Source of the DNA: JBIOJM01 sp044450785
GTDB taxonomy: Bacteria; Planctomycetota; Planctomycetia; Isosphaerales; Isosphaeraceae
DNA length: 27,120 nt
Reading direction: 5' to 3'
Assembly: GCA_044450785.1 (NCBI GenBank)
Contig: JBIOJM010000114.1
Coordinates: 1-27,120, forward strand
Of the stretch, positions 7,101-15,802 are shown in pieces (position 1 is the stretch's first letter; every line of letters begins with the position of its first letter). The notes under the pieces were generated by a model that saw only the letters and a list, made by a program, of their open reading frames with translations, was not told the DNA's origin and ran no database searches. Position numbers and translations under genes: made by a program.

Positions 7101-8077
7101 CCCGCGTCGATGCCGCCGGCGCGGAGCTCGGGCAAGGCCGTGTCGCCGAAAAACGCCTGGGCCAGGGCGTGGACGGGGTCGCCGGTCGCGTCGCCGGGAC
7201 GCACCAGGCACCAGCGCCAGACCTCGACCTCCTCGATCCAGCCGGGCGTCGCCGTCAGGGCGTGCAACAGACCCGCGCGGACCAAGGACGATTTGCCCGA
7301 CCCGCTCATGCCGAGAATCAGCAGGAACGCGCGCTTTTGTCGGGCTTGCGCCTGGAGCGCGTCCTTGACCGCCGCCAGCGCCCGCGCGCGGCCGTAAAAC
7401 ACCGGCGCGTCCTCCAGGCTAAATACCTTCAGGCCCGGATAGGGAACGCCGTGAAAGACGATCTCCCCTTCCCCCAGCCCGCCCGGTTGTGCGGCTTGCT
7501 CGACCTTCTCGCGGATCAGCTTGCGCAGGTGCGTTTCGAGCTGCTGCTCGAATTGGTCGGGCGTCTTGAACGTGTGGAATGCCGCCTTGAACGAGCCGTC
7601 GTCGTGGAAGAACCAGCGCCTGATGAACGCCTCGAGCGCCTCGAGCTGCTCCAGCCGCCGCCGCCGCTCGGCCTCGTCGTGCAGCGGCAGCGAGGGGTCG
7701 CTCGTCCTGCGGTAGACGACGAGGTCGGGGGCTCCGCGCGATTGATAAGACTCGGCCGCCGTCTCCAGCTCGTAGACCGTCCCTGACTCGTACCGCCTGC
7801 CGTCCGGCCTCACCTTATCCAGGGGGAGCGGAGTTCCGATCCGGGCCCAGAGGATGCCGACGACGATGTCCATCCCCGCCGCCTCGGGGAATTGGGACTG
7901 AAATGTTGCCGTCGCCCGCGCGGGCTGGTCTTCCCAGAAGAAGGGCTCGAGTACGGCGTAGTGGACGAACTCCTCCCGCAGCCGCGCGACGACGTCGGCC
8001 GCGCGGTCGCGCTCGACCGGCACGTCGCCCGGCGAGGAGACGAAGATCCGCAACGTCAAACGGGAAGGAGTGTCCAT
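4130..8077 (-). pseudogene. DUF4062-STAND NTPase-TPR protein, interrupted by one in-frame TAG
   Basis: Two frames (8077-6725, 450 residues; 6658-4130, 842 residues) lie in the same phase, separated only by a TAG at 6727-6725. Without it the protein has about 1315 residues. Residues 8-110 (RIFVSSPGDV..., then GMDIVVGILWARIGTPLP) match the DUF4062 type of N-terminal effector domain. GMSGSGKSS (256-264) is Walker A and LLVVVDQLEELF (369-380) Walker B of a STAND NTPase of the nSTAND1 kind. After the stop come PLLQFTLNELFRRRDGR and LAHEALLTHWPRL, typical of the STAND helical region, a transmembrane helix (about 692-713), a short coiled coil, and about eight TPR units. Such proteins are signalling or conflict-type ATPases that sense through the TPRs. 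Related families often have Glu where the TAG lies, so GAG to TAG is plausible. It may be decayed, read through, or miscalled. Confidence 0.85.
4590..5590. repeat. About eight tandem 150-bp repeats encoding TPR units
   Basis: The 3' part of the STAND gene repeats every 150 bp. Each unit encodes LARDETNAxAQxxLSVSYxxLGDV followed by GDLAGAREAYEKSLAI, i.e. one 50-residue TPR-like unit. Units are very similar at the DNA level, the sign of recent duplication or gene conversion, and are prone to copy-number change and mis-assembly. Confidence 0.85.
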
Positions 8078-8356
8078 CGGGCTGGCTCTCGACCTGGTTC
8101 GTCACAGGCGCGCGGGGAAACGGCCGGGGCTTGCAACGCCCGAGGCCATCCATCCTGTGCGCAAAGACCCGCCGCCTGCAAGTCATCAGAACGCAAGCGC
8201 GAAGCGTTGGGCCAATCGTCCGTTACCCACCGCTCGACTCTCCGGCAGCCCCTTCGATTGTGCGGGTGCGATCAAACGCCCGTTCCGCCGGTCCGCCGCC
8301 ACGCAGCAGCGGTGGCCTGCATGAGTTTGAGTGTGAACTCGTCTAGTGGATCATGC

Positions 8357-8533
8357 TCATCTCCCAGGGCTTCCATCTCTGACCAATTGTAAAAGACGAC
8401 GCGCCCGCTCAGCGATCGGCAGTGGCGTGTCCGGTGCCATCGCCTCTGCCGCCAGATGGTCGCCAGAGTGGCTCTCGGCAACTTCGTGGGCGATGATCGC
8501 GTTGATCCTATCGCGGAGCCTCGACTTTGCCCA
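8357..8533 (-). pseudogene. Fragment of the HExxE-motif domain (paralogue of 1412-1954)
   Basis: On the minus strand residues WAKSRLRDRINAIIAHEV and ERARRLLQLVR match the C-terminal 60 residues of the protein at 1412-1954. H, E, E and H keep the same HE-x2-E-x5-H spacing, and the APDTPLPI phrase is shared in form. Similarity stops at 8533. Upstream sequence in this frame (to a GTG at 8659) is not protein-like and lacks a ribosome site, so the N-terminal part of the original gene is missing. The fragment ends at a TGA at 8357. It sits between the STAND gene and the membrane-protein operon. Confidence 0.55.
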
Positions 8534-8680
8534 GAATGTCAAAGAGCTCCTGACCCCTTTGATCAAGAGGTCAAGCGCAGCCGGCCGATCGCGAACGTCG
8601 TGTTCCTGGCCACCTTCATCTACCTCTGTGGCGTTTTCGCCGTGGCCTGCCTGCGTCACAATCGATGAAAGGAGGGTTTA

Positions 8681-9118
8681 ATGCCGCTAGCCATTCCCTG
8701 GCATGGGCTGCTCGTGGGCGCCGGCGCCGCTCAACTGATCTTGGTCGTCGCCAGCCTGGCCATCCCGCGCTTGCTGAACTGGAAGGGCGATCTCGCCAAG
8801 CTCCGGCCGCTGACCCGCCAGGTCTTCTGGACTTACGCTGCCTACATCTGGGTCACGAATCTGAGCTTCGGGCTAGTCTCGACGATGACACCTCAGCTCC
8901 TGCTGGATCGTTCGCCCCTGGCGGGATTCGTCTGCAGTTTCATCGCGGTCTATTGGGCGGCGAGGGTGGCGATCCAGTTTGGCTACTTCGACCGGACTGA
9001 TGTGCCAAAGGGCCGGTTCTTCGTCCTGGGAGAAACGGCTCTGGTCACCCTGTTCGTCGGCCTGACGATCGTCTACGGCGGCCTGGTTGCCCGGGCCTTC
9101 GGGGCCCTGGGACGATGA
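8681..9118 (+). CDS. Small membrane protein, first gene of the MBOAT operon
   Basis: 145 residues with a strong ribosome site (AAAGGAGG, 7 bp before the ATG). Four hydrophobic segments are visible at about 8-27, 49-68, 79-101 and 114-137, so it should be an integral inner-membrane protein with short loops. I do not recognise a named family. Its TGA overlaps the ATG of the next gene by four bases (ATGA), and the next gene is a wax-synthase-like acyltransferase. The two are therefore probably made together and may act in one membrane lipid-modification or lipid-ester step; this is inferred from context only. Confidence 0.75.
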   Translation: MPLAIPWHGLLVGAGAAQLILVVASLAIPRLLNWKGDLAKLRPLTRQVFWTYAAYIWVTNLSFGLVSTMTPQLLLDRSPLAGFVCSFIAVYWAARVAIQFGYFDRTDVPKGRFFVLGETALVTLFVGLTIVYGGLVARAFGALGR

Positions 9119-10095
9119 GCGCCTACAGACCGCTCGATGCGGTGGACGTCGTCGGCACGGTCGCCCTGCTGGCGACAATCATCCTTCTCGGTTTTGTCGT
9201 CGCGCGGGTGAGACCGCTCTGGTTTGCGCGTCTTTGTTCCTGGGCCCTGGTCGTGGCCGGCGTGGTGGGGTCGGCGCGATTGAACACACAAGAGCCCGCG
9301 GGGTTCCGCATGCTGGCGATCATCGGCGCCTTACTCCACGGGATGAAGGCCGTCGTCTCGGTCGAGGTTCAAACTCACGGAGCCCGGCCGCTTTCGATCA
9401 GCCGCTGGCTCGGCTTCGCCGCGCTCTGGCCCGGAATGCGGCCAGGTCCGTTCGCTCGTCGCGCCGCGGCGTCCTTGCCGGAAGTCCGGCAACTCTTCCT
9501 GGGTGGGTCCGCGCGGTTGTTGACGGGCCTGGCGATGGTCGTCCTGGCGCGGCTGGCCTGGGTCGTCACGTCGTCCAAGCTGCTGGCGACGCCTCCACTC
9601 TTGGTGGGGCTCAGCCTGATCGTCCACTTCGGCGCGTTCGACGTCCTTGCCGCGGCCTGGCGGTGGCAGGGCGTCGATTGTCAGCGGCTGTTCCGCTCTC
9701 CCCTTCGATCGACTAACCTGCGCGAATTCTGGGGGCGAAGGTGGAACCTGGCGTTCTCCGAGATGACGGCGATCGCGATCTATCAACCCCTTGTCCGCGT
9801 CGCCGGCCGAGGGCCCGCGCTCGCTGCGTCGTTCCTGGGCTCCGGCCTGCTGCACGAACTGGCGATCAGCGTGCCCGTTCGGGCCGGCTACGGCCTCCCA
9901 ATGGCCTACTTCATGCTCCACGGCATCTTGATGACGGTCGAGGCTCGGCTGGCGAAGGCAAACCGGCCGATCGACCGCGTGCCCTGGATCGGCCGCGTCT
10001 GGACGCTCACCTGGCTGCTGGCTCCTCTCCCAATCCTGTTCCATCGGCCCTTCCTGGCCGGTGTCGTCTGGCCGCTGATCGGGCTGGAATCGTGA
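9115..10095 (+). CDS. Wax-synthase-like membrane-bound O-acyltransferase (MBOAT)
   Basis: 326 residues, strongly hydrophobic, with about eight membrane segments. The wax-synthase-type MBOAT signature is present: NLREFWGRRWNL (201-212), then SGLLHELAISVPVRAGYG (243-260), where H247 is the likely catalytic histidine, then LPMAYFMLHG (261-270). Known members esterify an acyl-CoA with a long-chain alcohol or another hydroxyl acceptor in the membrane; the acceptor here cannot be told. It follows the small membrane protein with an ATGA overlap, and its TGA overlaps a GTG that starts a third, broken gene, so the original operon had at least three genes. Confidence 0.8.
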   Translation: MSAYRPLDAVDVVGTVALLATIILLGFVVARVRPLWFARLCSWALVVAGVVGSARLNTQEPAGFRMLAIIGALLHGMKAVVSVEVQTHGARPLSISRWLGFAALWPGMRPGPFARRAAASLPEVRQLFLGGSARLLTGLAMVVLARLAWVVTSSKLLATPPLLVGLSLIVHFGAFDVLAAAWRWQGVDCQRLFRSPLRSTNLREFWGRRWNLAFSEMTAIAIYQPLVRVAGRGPALAASFLGSGLLHELAISVPVRAGYGLPMAYFMLHGILMTVEARLAKANRPIDRVPWIGRVWTLTWLLAPLPILFHRPFLAGVVWPLIGLES

Positions 10096-10190
10096 GCTTC
10101 AGCATCGATCGCCTCACTTCGCTGGCCGGCGAACTGGTGGGCGCCGCGAATGGGACATTCCGATTGCTGCAAGCATTATTCGATCGATAG
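10092..10190 (+). pseudogene. Start of a third operon gene, cut by a REP-type element
   Basis: A GTG at 10092 overlaps the MBOAT stop codon (GTGA), the same coupling seen between the two upstream genes. It encodes about 20 plausible residues (VSFSIDRLTSLAGELVGAAN), then the frame enters the repeat at 10152 and stops at 10190. No continuation is visible beyond the element. This fits an insertion or rearrangement that removed most of the gene. The identity of the lost protein cannot be told. Confidence 0.5.
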
Positions 10191-10240
10191 TCTACCCAAA
10201 CTCTGCATTCACCGTCGAGCAATCGGAATGTCCCCTTTGG
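10152..10240. mobile_element. Short REP-type element with paired ends A and B (copy 1)
   Basis: The left end GGGACATTCCGATTGC (10152-10167) recurs as its reverse complement at 10218-10233, giving an inverted repeat around about 50 bp. The outer flanks differ: end A continues TGCAAGCA inside, end B is flanked by CTTTGG outside and CGTCGA inside. Both ends, with these same distinguishing flanks, recur in reverse order at 17253-17525, where they enclose part of a transposase. This element is therefore a short, non-coding relative of that one. Confidence 0.7.
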
Positions 10241-10475
10241 AGAGACCTTCTCAATTCGGGGGCGCAGACCCGCTCGGCTTCACGATGGCCCGGCCCCGAA
10301 CAGTCGATTCACGATGCAATCAACACCCTCAAGCGGTGCAACCAGGAAACGACTTTAGGAACCGCGAAGGATTAAGTTTAGCGAATTCGCATCGCAGGAA
10401 GCTGAAAGCCTGGCCTGGAGATCCGTCAGCCTTCGATTGACGGGTGGAGCCCGGGGAGACCTACGGTCGGTCCAA

Positions 10476-10581
10476 GGGGCGGGGTCAGGAGACCCGCGCC
10501 CAGCAGCCCACGGGGCGGGGTCAGGAGACCCGCGCCCAGCAGCCCACGGGGCGGGGTCAGGAGACCCGCGCCCAGCAGCCC
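10476..10581. repeat. 36-bp tandem repeat, three copies, inside an inverted repeat
   Basis: Units begin ggggcggggtcaggagac at 10476, 10512 and 10548; the first two are identical 36-mers and the third matches for 34 bases. The array is framed by GATTGACGGG (10435-10444) and CCCGTCAATC (10579-10588). Copies abut without spacers, so it is not a CRISPR array. It lies in a non-coding stretch 3' of the secreted-protein gene that reads in from the right. Confidence 0.9.
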
Positions 10582-10600
10582 GTCAATCCAAGATTGACGG
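10580..10600 (-). terminator. Stem-loop downstream of the secreted-protein gene
   Basis: CCGTCAATC, three loop bases, GATTGACGG: a perfect 9-bp stem. On the minus strand it begins 4 bp after the TAG that ends the extended frame of the gene at 10746-11999. No T run follows, so it is a candidate terminator or mRNA-end hairpin only. Confidence 0.45.
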
Positions 10601-10604
10601 CGCA

Positions 10605-10745
10605 CTACTCAGCTCCGACAACGCTCACGGTGGTGGAGGCGTGCAGGATGCCGGCCAAGGGGCCGGAGTCGAAGTCGACGTGGACGACGAGCGGGCCTGG
10701 GGGCTGAGACCGGGGCACTCGGACCGAGGCCGGGCAGAACGTGCC
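10605..10745 (-). pseudogene. C-terminal continuation of the secreted protein beyond an in-frame TGA
   Basis: Directly after the TGA at 10746-10748 the same frame stays open for 46 codons to a TAG at 10605. The translated part contains PPGPLVVHVDFDSGPLAGIL and ASTTVSVV, which reads as a beta-strand-rich protein end, and most of its codons end in G or C as in the genes of this window. A stem-loop follows the TAG. The TGA is therefore probably a recent nonsense change in a longer gene, or a sequence error. Confidence 0.55.
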
Positions 10746-11999
10746 TCAGGCGAATCCCGAACGGGCCACGCCGAGCGCCTGCTCGCCGGCGCCCGTGAGC
10801 TTGATGTCGGCGCCCTGGCCATCGTGGCCGCCCGGAGTTGCCGGCGAGCCCCGAAAGCACGTGTTGATCAAGAGCCCGTCGCCCGTGTACAGCCTGGGTT
10901 GCAAGGGGATGTCGTCCCCGGCAGGCACGGACTTCCCCTGTTGCTCCACGCCGGTCTCCATGACGAGCCTGCCCACCGGGTCGATCTCGACCGAGCGCCC
11001 TTTGTCCACCTGATACCACTTGTGGCCGGATTTGGCGCCGCTGTCCGAGAAGATGAAGCTCCATCCCAGCCCGCCGTCCGGGTCGTCGAACGAAAGTGAG
11101 AGGGTGCCCACGCGGTATTCCCCGGCCGGCACCGTTACCCGCTCGCCCTCGCCACTCAAACCGACGGCCGACCCGTCGCGACCGATCAAGGTCGTGTGCA
11201 ACGCGGTCGCATGGGAATAACCAGCCGGCCGATTCAGATTCAGGCGGACCGTCCCGGTTCCCTCGACTGCTTCCATGGCGAGCCGGGTGCCCAGCTCGTC
11301 GGAACGGACCGCGTAGCGGGCCGGGCCGAGCGTCAGGATCGTCGTGTAGAGGAATTGCTCCTCGGTCGGGTCCCAGCGGCCGTCGTCGTTCAAGTCGATC
11401 CAGAGTCGGTCCTGAGCGTCGGTGAGGAACCCATTGCCATCGCCGTCGGACCGCCGCGCGGCGTGTTTTCGGCCGCCCAAGTTCACTGTCCCCTCGACGT
11501 ATCCGGCGGCGGCAAAGCTGAAGGTCAGTCCGGTGGCGCCAAGCCGGAAAATCGCGGCGCGTGGGGTCAGCTTCGTCATCTCACCATCGACCACCGCGAC
11601 GGCCATCGGCAACCGCCACGTCCGGCGCTCGCAGGCGACCCTGTCCTTTTCCTCGATCCGCCGGTTCCGGTCGGCGTCGACGTAGAGCTCCACTTCGCCG
11701 GGCCTGAGCTCATCGAGGACCACCGTGATCCGAACTGATCCAGGGCTGCCATAACGGATCTGCGCATAACGCCGGCGGGCGCCTCGATAATGCACCATCT
11801 CCTTGACGTCATCGGGCTTGGCGGTCGACAACACGAGCGCGCGCAACGGCGGATGTTCGAAGGGGTCGCCGGGTTTCGGCAGGACGAACGGCCACTCCCC
11901 GGCGGACGCCGAGCTCGTCGCCGCGAACAGCGCGAGCGCGAGGGCCCACGCCGCGGTGATCCAAGCCGGCTGCTTCACGGGCCGTTGGATTTTAGTCAT
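10746..11999 (-). CDS. Secreted protein of unknown function with calcium-loop-like motifs
   Basis: 417 residues from the ATG at 11999, chosen because AGGGAG stands 7 bp upstream and the protein then begins with a clear signal peptide (positive start, hydrophobic 13-25, cleavage after SASA near 33). An upstream in-frame start would only add translated repeat sequence. The mature protein is beta-rich and has two acidic loop motifs, DADRNRRIEEKD and DGDGNGFLTDAQD followed by DLNDDGRWDPTEEQ, which resemble EF-hand or dockerin calcium loops. I do not recognise a named family. It should be exported to the periplasm-like compartment or outside. The frame continues 46 codons past the stop (see 10605-10745), so the present end may be premature. 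Confidence 0.75.
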   Translation of the reverse strand: MTKIQRPVKQPAWITAAWALALALFAATSSASAGEWPFVLPKPGDPFEHPPLRALVLSTAKPDDVKEMVHYRGARRRYAQIRYGSPGSVRITVVLDELRPGEVELYVDADRNRRIEEKDRVACERRTWRLPMAVAVVDGEMTKLTPRAAIFRLGATGLTFSFAAAGYVEGTVNLGGRKHAARRSDGDGNGFLTDAQDRLWIDLNDDGRWDPTEEQFLYTTILTLGPARYAVRSDELGTRLAMEAVEGTGTVRLNLNRPAGYSHATALHTTLIGRDGSAVGLSGEGERVTVPAGEYRVGTLSLSFDDPDGGLGWSFIFSDSGAKSGHKWYQVDKGRSVEIDPVGRLVMETGVEQQGKSVPAGDDIPLQPRLYTGDGLLINTCFRGSPATPGGHDGQGADIKLTGAGEQALGVARSGFA

Positions 12000-12046
12000 G
12001 AACACTCCCTTAGGCCGGTTCCCGCTCGGTTGGCCCACCGGCGCAT

Positions 12047-12108
12047 ACCAACCCGACGCGCAAGCGAGGGTATCGCCTCCGGAATCCTGGCTTGTGCTTC
12101 GGGTTAGT
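12047..12108. repeat. Imperfect inverted repeat upstream of the secreted-protein gene
   Basis: Arms 12047-12069 (ACCAACCCGACGCGCAAG...) and 12086-12108 (CCTGGCTTGTGCTTCGGG...) match at about 18 of 23 positions when one is reversed and complemented, with a 16-bp loop. It lies 48-110 bp upstream of the start codon at 11999 and looks like a dispersed palindromic repeat. Confidence 0.6.
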
Positions 12109-12156
12109 ACGATGGACATGGCTTCCGCCCCGCGTGCAAGTCGTGTGTAAACCGCT

Positions 12157-12309
12157 CTAAGGAACAGGCCCGAAATAACGTCCCGACTTCGTATTTGTGT
12201 GCCACTGGCTATGCCAGTGTCCCCTTGCTTGTGCGGGCACTGGCAGAGCCAGTGGCACCCGGAAAACCAGAGAAGCTAAATCGGGAACTTATCTTCGACC
12301 TGTTCCTAA
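12157..12309. repeat. 150-bp fold-back element (MITE- or REP-like)
   Basis: Outer arms 12159-12186 (aaggaacaggcccgaaataa...) and 12281-12307 are imperfect inverted repeats (about 20 of 27). Inside lies a second inverted pair, 12199-12219 and 12238-12258, 21 bp with one mismatch; each of these arms is itself a small hairpin (CACTGGC, 3 bases, GCCAGTG). The whole could fold into one long cruciform. Its right arm overlaps the stop codon of the large secreted protein gene at 12306. Confidence 0.75.
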
Positions 12310-15300
12310 AGGTCGCTGCCTTCCGGCTTCCAGATCGAGACGCCCCAATTGCGGCTCATCTGCCAGCGGGCCTCCCCCTGATCGGAGAGGACCTCGGCGG
12401 TGTACAACCGCGCGGAGTTCTTGGCCAGCGTGCGTTCGAGGCCCGGGTCCTCGGGCAGCGACTCGACCAAGGAGACCGCCTTCACCGGGTCGATGAGTGC
12501 GAGCGCCATGGCGACGAATCCCTGGCGCAAGGTGTCGACATCGGTCTTACGATAAGAATCGACCGCCCGAGCGAGCACGGCCGCGGCGGCGGACCGGTCA
12601 TAACGGGCGATGTTCATGGCGAGCTCGCCGTCGGCCCGCCCGCTCGAGCCCTCGCCGCGTTCGTCAAGCGAAGGCGCCCGCAGCGCGATCGACCGCCAGA
12701 CCGATTCCTGCAAGCGAGCCGGGGCGACCGCCTCGATGGCCTGAAGCAAGACGGCTGCCACACCCGCGGGTGAGGAATAACCCTGCCGGTCGTCTCGGTA
12801 CTGGTCCAGCCGGTCGAAGGCCTCGTCGAGCAGGCGGACCGATCTTGGCCTGTCGACCGCGGCCAGAGCGCGGGCCATCTGGCCCAAGGCGTACGCCGTG
12901 ATCAGCGGATCCTCGATGGTTTCCGCAAGTCGCCGGGCACGGGGCAGGTCATTGAGGGCCATCCGCGAACAGGCCGCGACGACGTATCCGCCACGCCGGC
13001 CGGCGTCGACGATCAGGCCCAGCACCCGCTCGGCACCGGCAGGGTCGCGGCTGGCGATTCGGTAAGCGATCTCACCGTAACAGCGGTCGAAGACGAACAC
13101 GCGGCTGACGCGGTCGCCGCGGCGGGCCGAGTCTTTCACGGTCTCGACCAGGGTGAGTGCGGCCGCGAGGTCCACGCGAGCCAGTCCCTCGGCGAACGCC
13201 GTGACATCATAAGCCGGCGGCGGTACCTCTTTCGCCAGCGAGCGCCCCGGCGAACTGGGGCTTGCCGGCCGCGTGTGTGCCCAACAGCTCGAGCGTGCGG
13301 GCAGGGTCAACCTTCGCCAGCACGACCAGGGCCTGATATTTCTGGACGTCGGTGCCCTTGGCGATGACCTTCTCGACGTAAGGCGTGAGCAACCGGCGCG
13401 CCAGTGCCCGCTCCTGGTCATGAGGCAGAACGCTTTCGAGCGTCTTCTTCGCAGCAGGAGTCTCGTCGAAACGGCCAAGGACGATCTCGGCTGGGCCGGC
13501 CTCGGTGTCGATCGGCCGGCCCTGGAACCGAAAGCCAGTTTTCCGGGCGAAGAGGATTGCTTTGCCTTCGATGATGCCAGTGATACGGAAGCGGCCCTGG
13601 AGGTCGGTAACGGCCCTGGTGCGGATCGGGCCGTCACCCGACTGGAGCACCGTCACGCCTTCGATGGGTCGTCCCTGGGAGTCGTGAACGACGCCTTGGG
13701 CGGACCTGAGGCGGTGGAGCACGACATCGGAAAAGCTGGCGGTCGGGCCATGACCTGGCTTGAGCCAGGCCGTCCGGCCGGAGGGCATGTCCCGGGTCGT
13801 GACCGTGGCCTCGTATTCGACGCCGGCGGGAACTCCGCAAGGCGTCTGGTACCGTCCGTCGGAGTCAGTCGTGAGTGCGTTCCGATCGCTGAAGACGATC
13901 GGGTCGACGCGCCAGACCTGCCCCTGTAGATAGCGGGTCTGAGATCGGAGACGGACCTCGGCCCCTCGAATGGGTGTTCCGGCCGCGTCGACGACGCGGC
14001 CGGCGAGTTGGACGGTATTCGATCGGCGGGCGACGAGCTCGACGTGCTTTTCCGGCCCGGCCCGCGCGGTCTGGGTGGCTCCCGAGCTCAGGCCGTCTGA
14101 CTCCGCAGTGAGCTTCAAATCGGCCAGGGGGTCGAGCCCTTCGAGCCGGAACGAACCACCGGTGTCCGTTCGAGCGGCGACCGATTGATGGACCGTGTTC
14201 TCGCCGCCCCAGGATGCCCGAACCAGTGCTCCGGCAACGATCTTGCCGGTCTCGTTCTTGACTGAGCCGCGGAGCACCACGCCCCGGACCAGCTCGGTCG
14301 GCGGGAGCTTGAATTCGGTCGCACCGGCGGGAAGCAAATGAAGGGTATCGGGCGTGTCGGAAGGGATGAAGTAAGGCCTGGGCGTCGTAAAGAGGAATGC
14401 ATACGGTTGCTGCCCTTCCATGTACCCCTCGAAGTGCCCAAGAGCGTCGGTCACGACCTTGGCGTTACCGCCCGGGCGAATTGCCTGGTCAGGGATCTCC
14501 GGGTAGACGCCCGCGATCGGCAAGCCGGTCGTCCGCTCACGGATCACGCCCTCGAGTCGCACCGCGCGCTTCAAGCGGACGTCCACGGTCGTGGTTTGAC
14601 CGGTCTCGACGACATGGTTGGCCGGGGGAAGACCGCGGTAGGGGAGGTCGGGACGAGATCGCAGGTCCAGCATGAGCACCAGGCGGCCGGCGGCGATCGC
14701 CGGTATCGCAAACCGGCCGGTCTCGTCGGTGGTGACGTCGGCCGATCCGACCGTGCCGCCAAGGTCGTACCCCTCCGGGAAGGTCTGCGCTCGGATTCGC
14801 AGTCCCGCGACGGGCTTGTCGGCGCCGGCGACGACACGGCCCGCGACGCGGCCGATGGGCTCCAGCTTACAGGCACTCGCTTGCGCCGTGTCAGGTCCCA
14901 AGGTACGGATCAACTGCGTGCCGAACTTCGATGAGACGACCCGTACCCAGCGAACCTCACCGGTCGCGAACGCAGGCATCATGACGTTCCCATCGGGCCC
15001 GGCCACGGAGGCGACCTTGCCGGCGAGCTCGTCGGGCACGATCAGGCGATCGAGGGCGCTCACCTCGACGCGTGCTCCGGCGTCGGGCGCGCCATCCGGT
15101 CCCAGGAGACGGAAGCTCGACGCGGCGGCCTTCTCGATCACGAGCCGGATCGGCTCAGCGGGCGCCGGAGTGGCCCAGGGCAGTCGTCGGGAAGCAACCC
15201 GCGTGCCTTCGCGGTAGGCCCAGAGAGCCACGGGCAAAGGCTCCTGGCTCCGGACGATTTCAGCGGGAAGCTCGATCTGGAAGTGCCCGCGCTGGTCGGT

Positions 15301-15543
15301 ACGCGTACGGCCCAGTACGGCGTTGTGCACGACGGGCGAGGCCGCGGCGCTGGTCATCCACAGAACGCCCCCGATCAGCGGCCGCTCGCCGGTCGGCGGC
15401 AACCCGCTCGAGAGCAAGACATCCACGCGGGCAGCCGGTTTGCCATCCGCGTCAACGACCATGCCCGCCAGCGAATCCGAGGCCGGCACTGCTTGAACCG
15501 GCCCGGCCAGCGCGAAGAAGAAGACGAGCGCGACGACGAACAC
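12306..15543 (-). pseudogene. Large secreted carboxypeptidase-regulatory-like repeat protein, one-base frameshift
   Basis: From a GTG at 15543 (GGAG about 8 bp upstream) the first frame runs 778 residues to 13207. A second frame, shifted by one base, continues from about 13250 to 12306 with strongly protein-like sequence. Taking one G out of the G4 run at 13248-13245 joins them into one 1078-residue protein (QFAGRSLAKEVPPPAYD at the joint). Residues 1-18 are a signal peptide. At least six beta-sandwich repeats of the carboxypeptidase regulatory/CnaB type follow, recognisable by GxVxDxxGxPxxGAxV phrases (SLAGMVVDADGKP, LAGRVVDAAGTPIRGAEV, AQGVVHDSQGRPIEGVTV). The last 300 residues are an alpha-helical region (AFAEGLARVDLAAALTLVE, ARALAAVDRP). 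It is probably an exported surface or periplasmic protein. The function is unknown. Confidence 0.8.
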
Positions 15544-15670
15544 GAGGCCTCTCCTCTCGGTGAACCTCGCTGATCAAGAAGCACCACCTGAGACAATCGT
15601 CGGAGCTCATCCTAGTGGGTGGGTGTGCTGGGGTCAAGCGCCAGCTTGGCTTGTGGGTGACGGCGGAACG

Positions 15671-15748
15671 AAAAAAAACCGGCCAGAGACCAAGTTCCGA
15701 ACGACCACCTCTCCCTTGGTCGTTCAAAACCGGGCTGACTGGCCGGTT
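15671..15748 (-). terminator. Intrinsic terminator-like structure with T8, in front of the large secreted protein gene
   Basis: On the minus strand AACCGGCCAG (15748-15739) pairs with CTGGCCGGTT (15686-15677) and is followed directly by a run of eight T (15678-15671). Inside is a second perfect hairpin, GAACGACCA/TGGTCGTTC with a 9-base loop (15725-15699). Transcripts reading leftward meet this 130 bp before the GTG at 15543, so it may end upstream transcripts or act as an attenuator in the leader. Confidence 0.65.
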
Positions 15749-15802
15749 CGACACACGAGCTCACGACGTGCGAACCACGTCGCAAGCCTATTGGATCAAG
15801 AA

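Noticed and set aside
5363..7786. 807-residue open frame on the plus strand
   Set aside because: It is the complement of the STAND gene. Its composition (Leu/Arg/Gln/Val-rich, repeats of AGQLEGDRQ) mirrors the TPR units, and it has no ribosome site or recognisable domain.
8456..8668. Plus-strand frame ending in a hydrophobic segment
   Set aside because: The first half is the antisense of the HExxE fragment; the hydrophobic stretch alone (about 20 residues) is not enough to call a gene.
10476..10581. CRISPR array
   Set aside because: The 36-bp units abut with no spacer sequence between them and no cas gene is in the window.
10746..10748. Selenocysteine at the in-frame TGA
   Set aside because: No convincing SECIS-type hairpin is seen directly after the codon, and the context (GFA-stop-GTF) does not match a redox motif.
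12195..12773. 192-residue plus-strand frame starting in the fold-back element
   Set aside because: Complement of the large secreted protein gene, starts inside a repeat and lacks a ribosome site.
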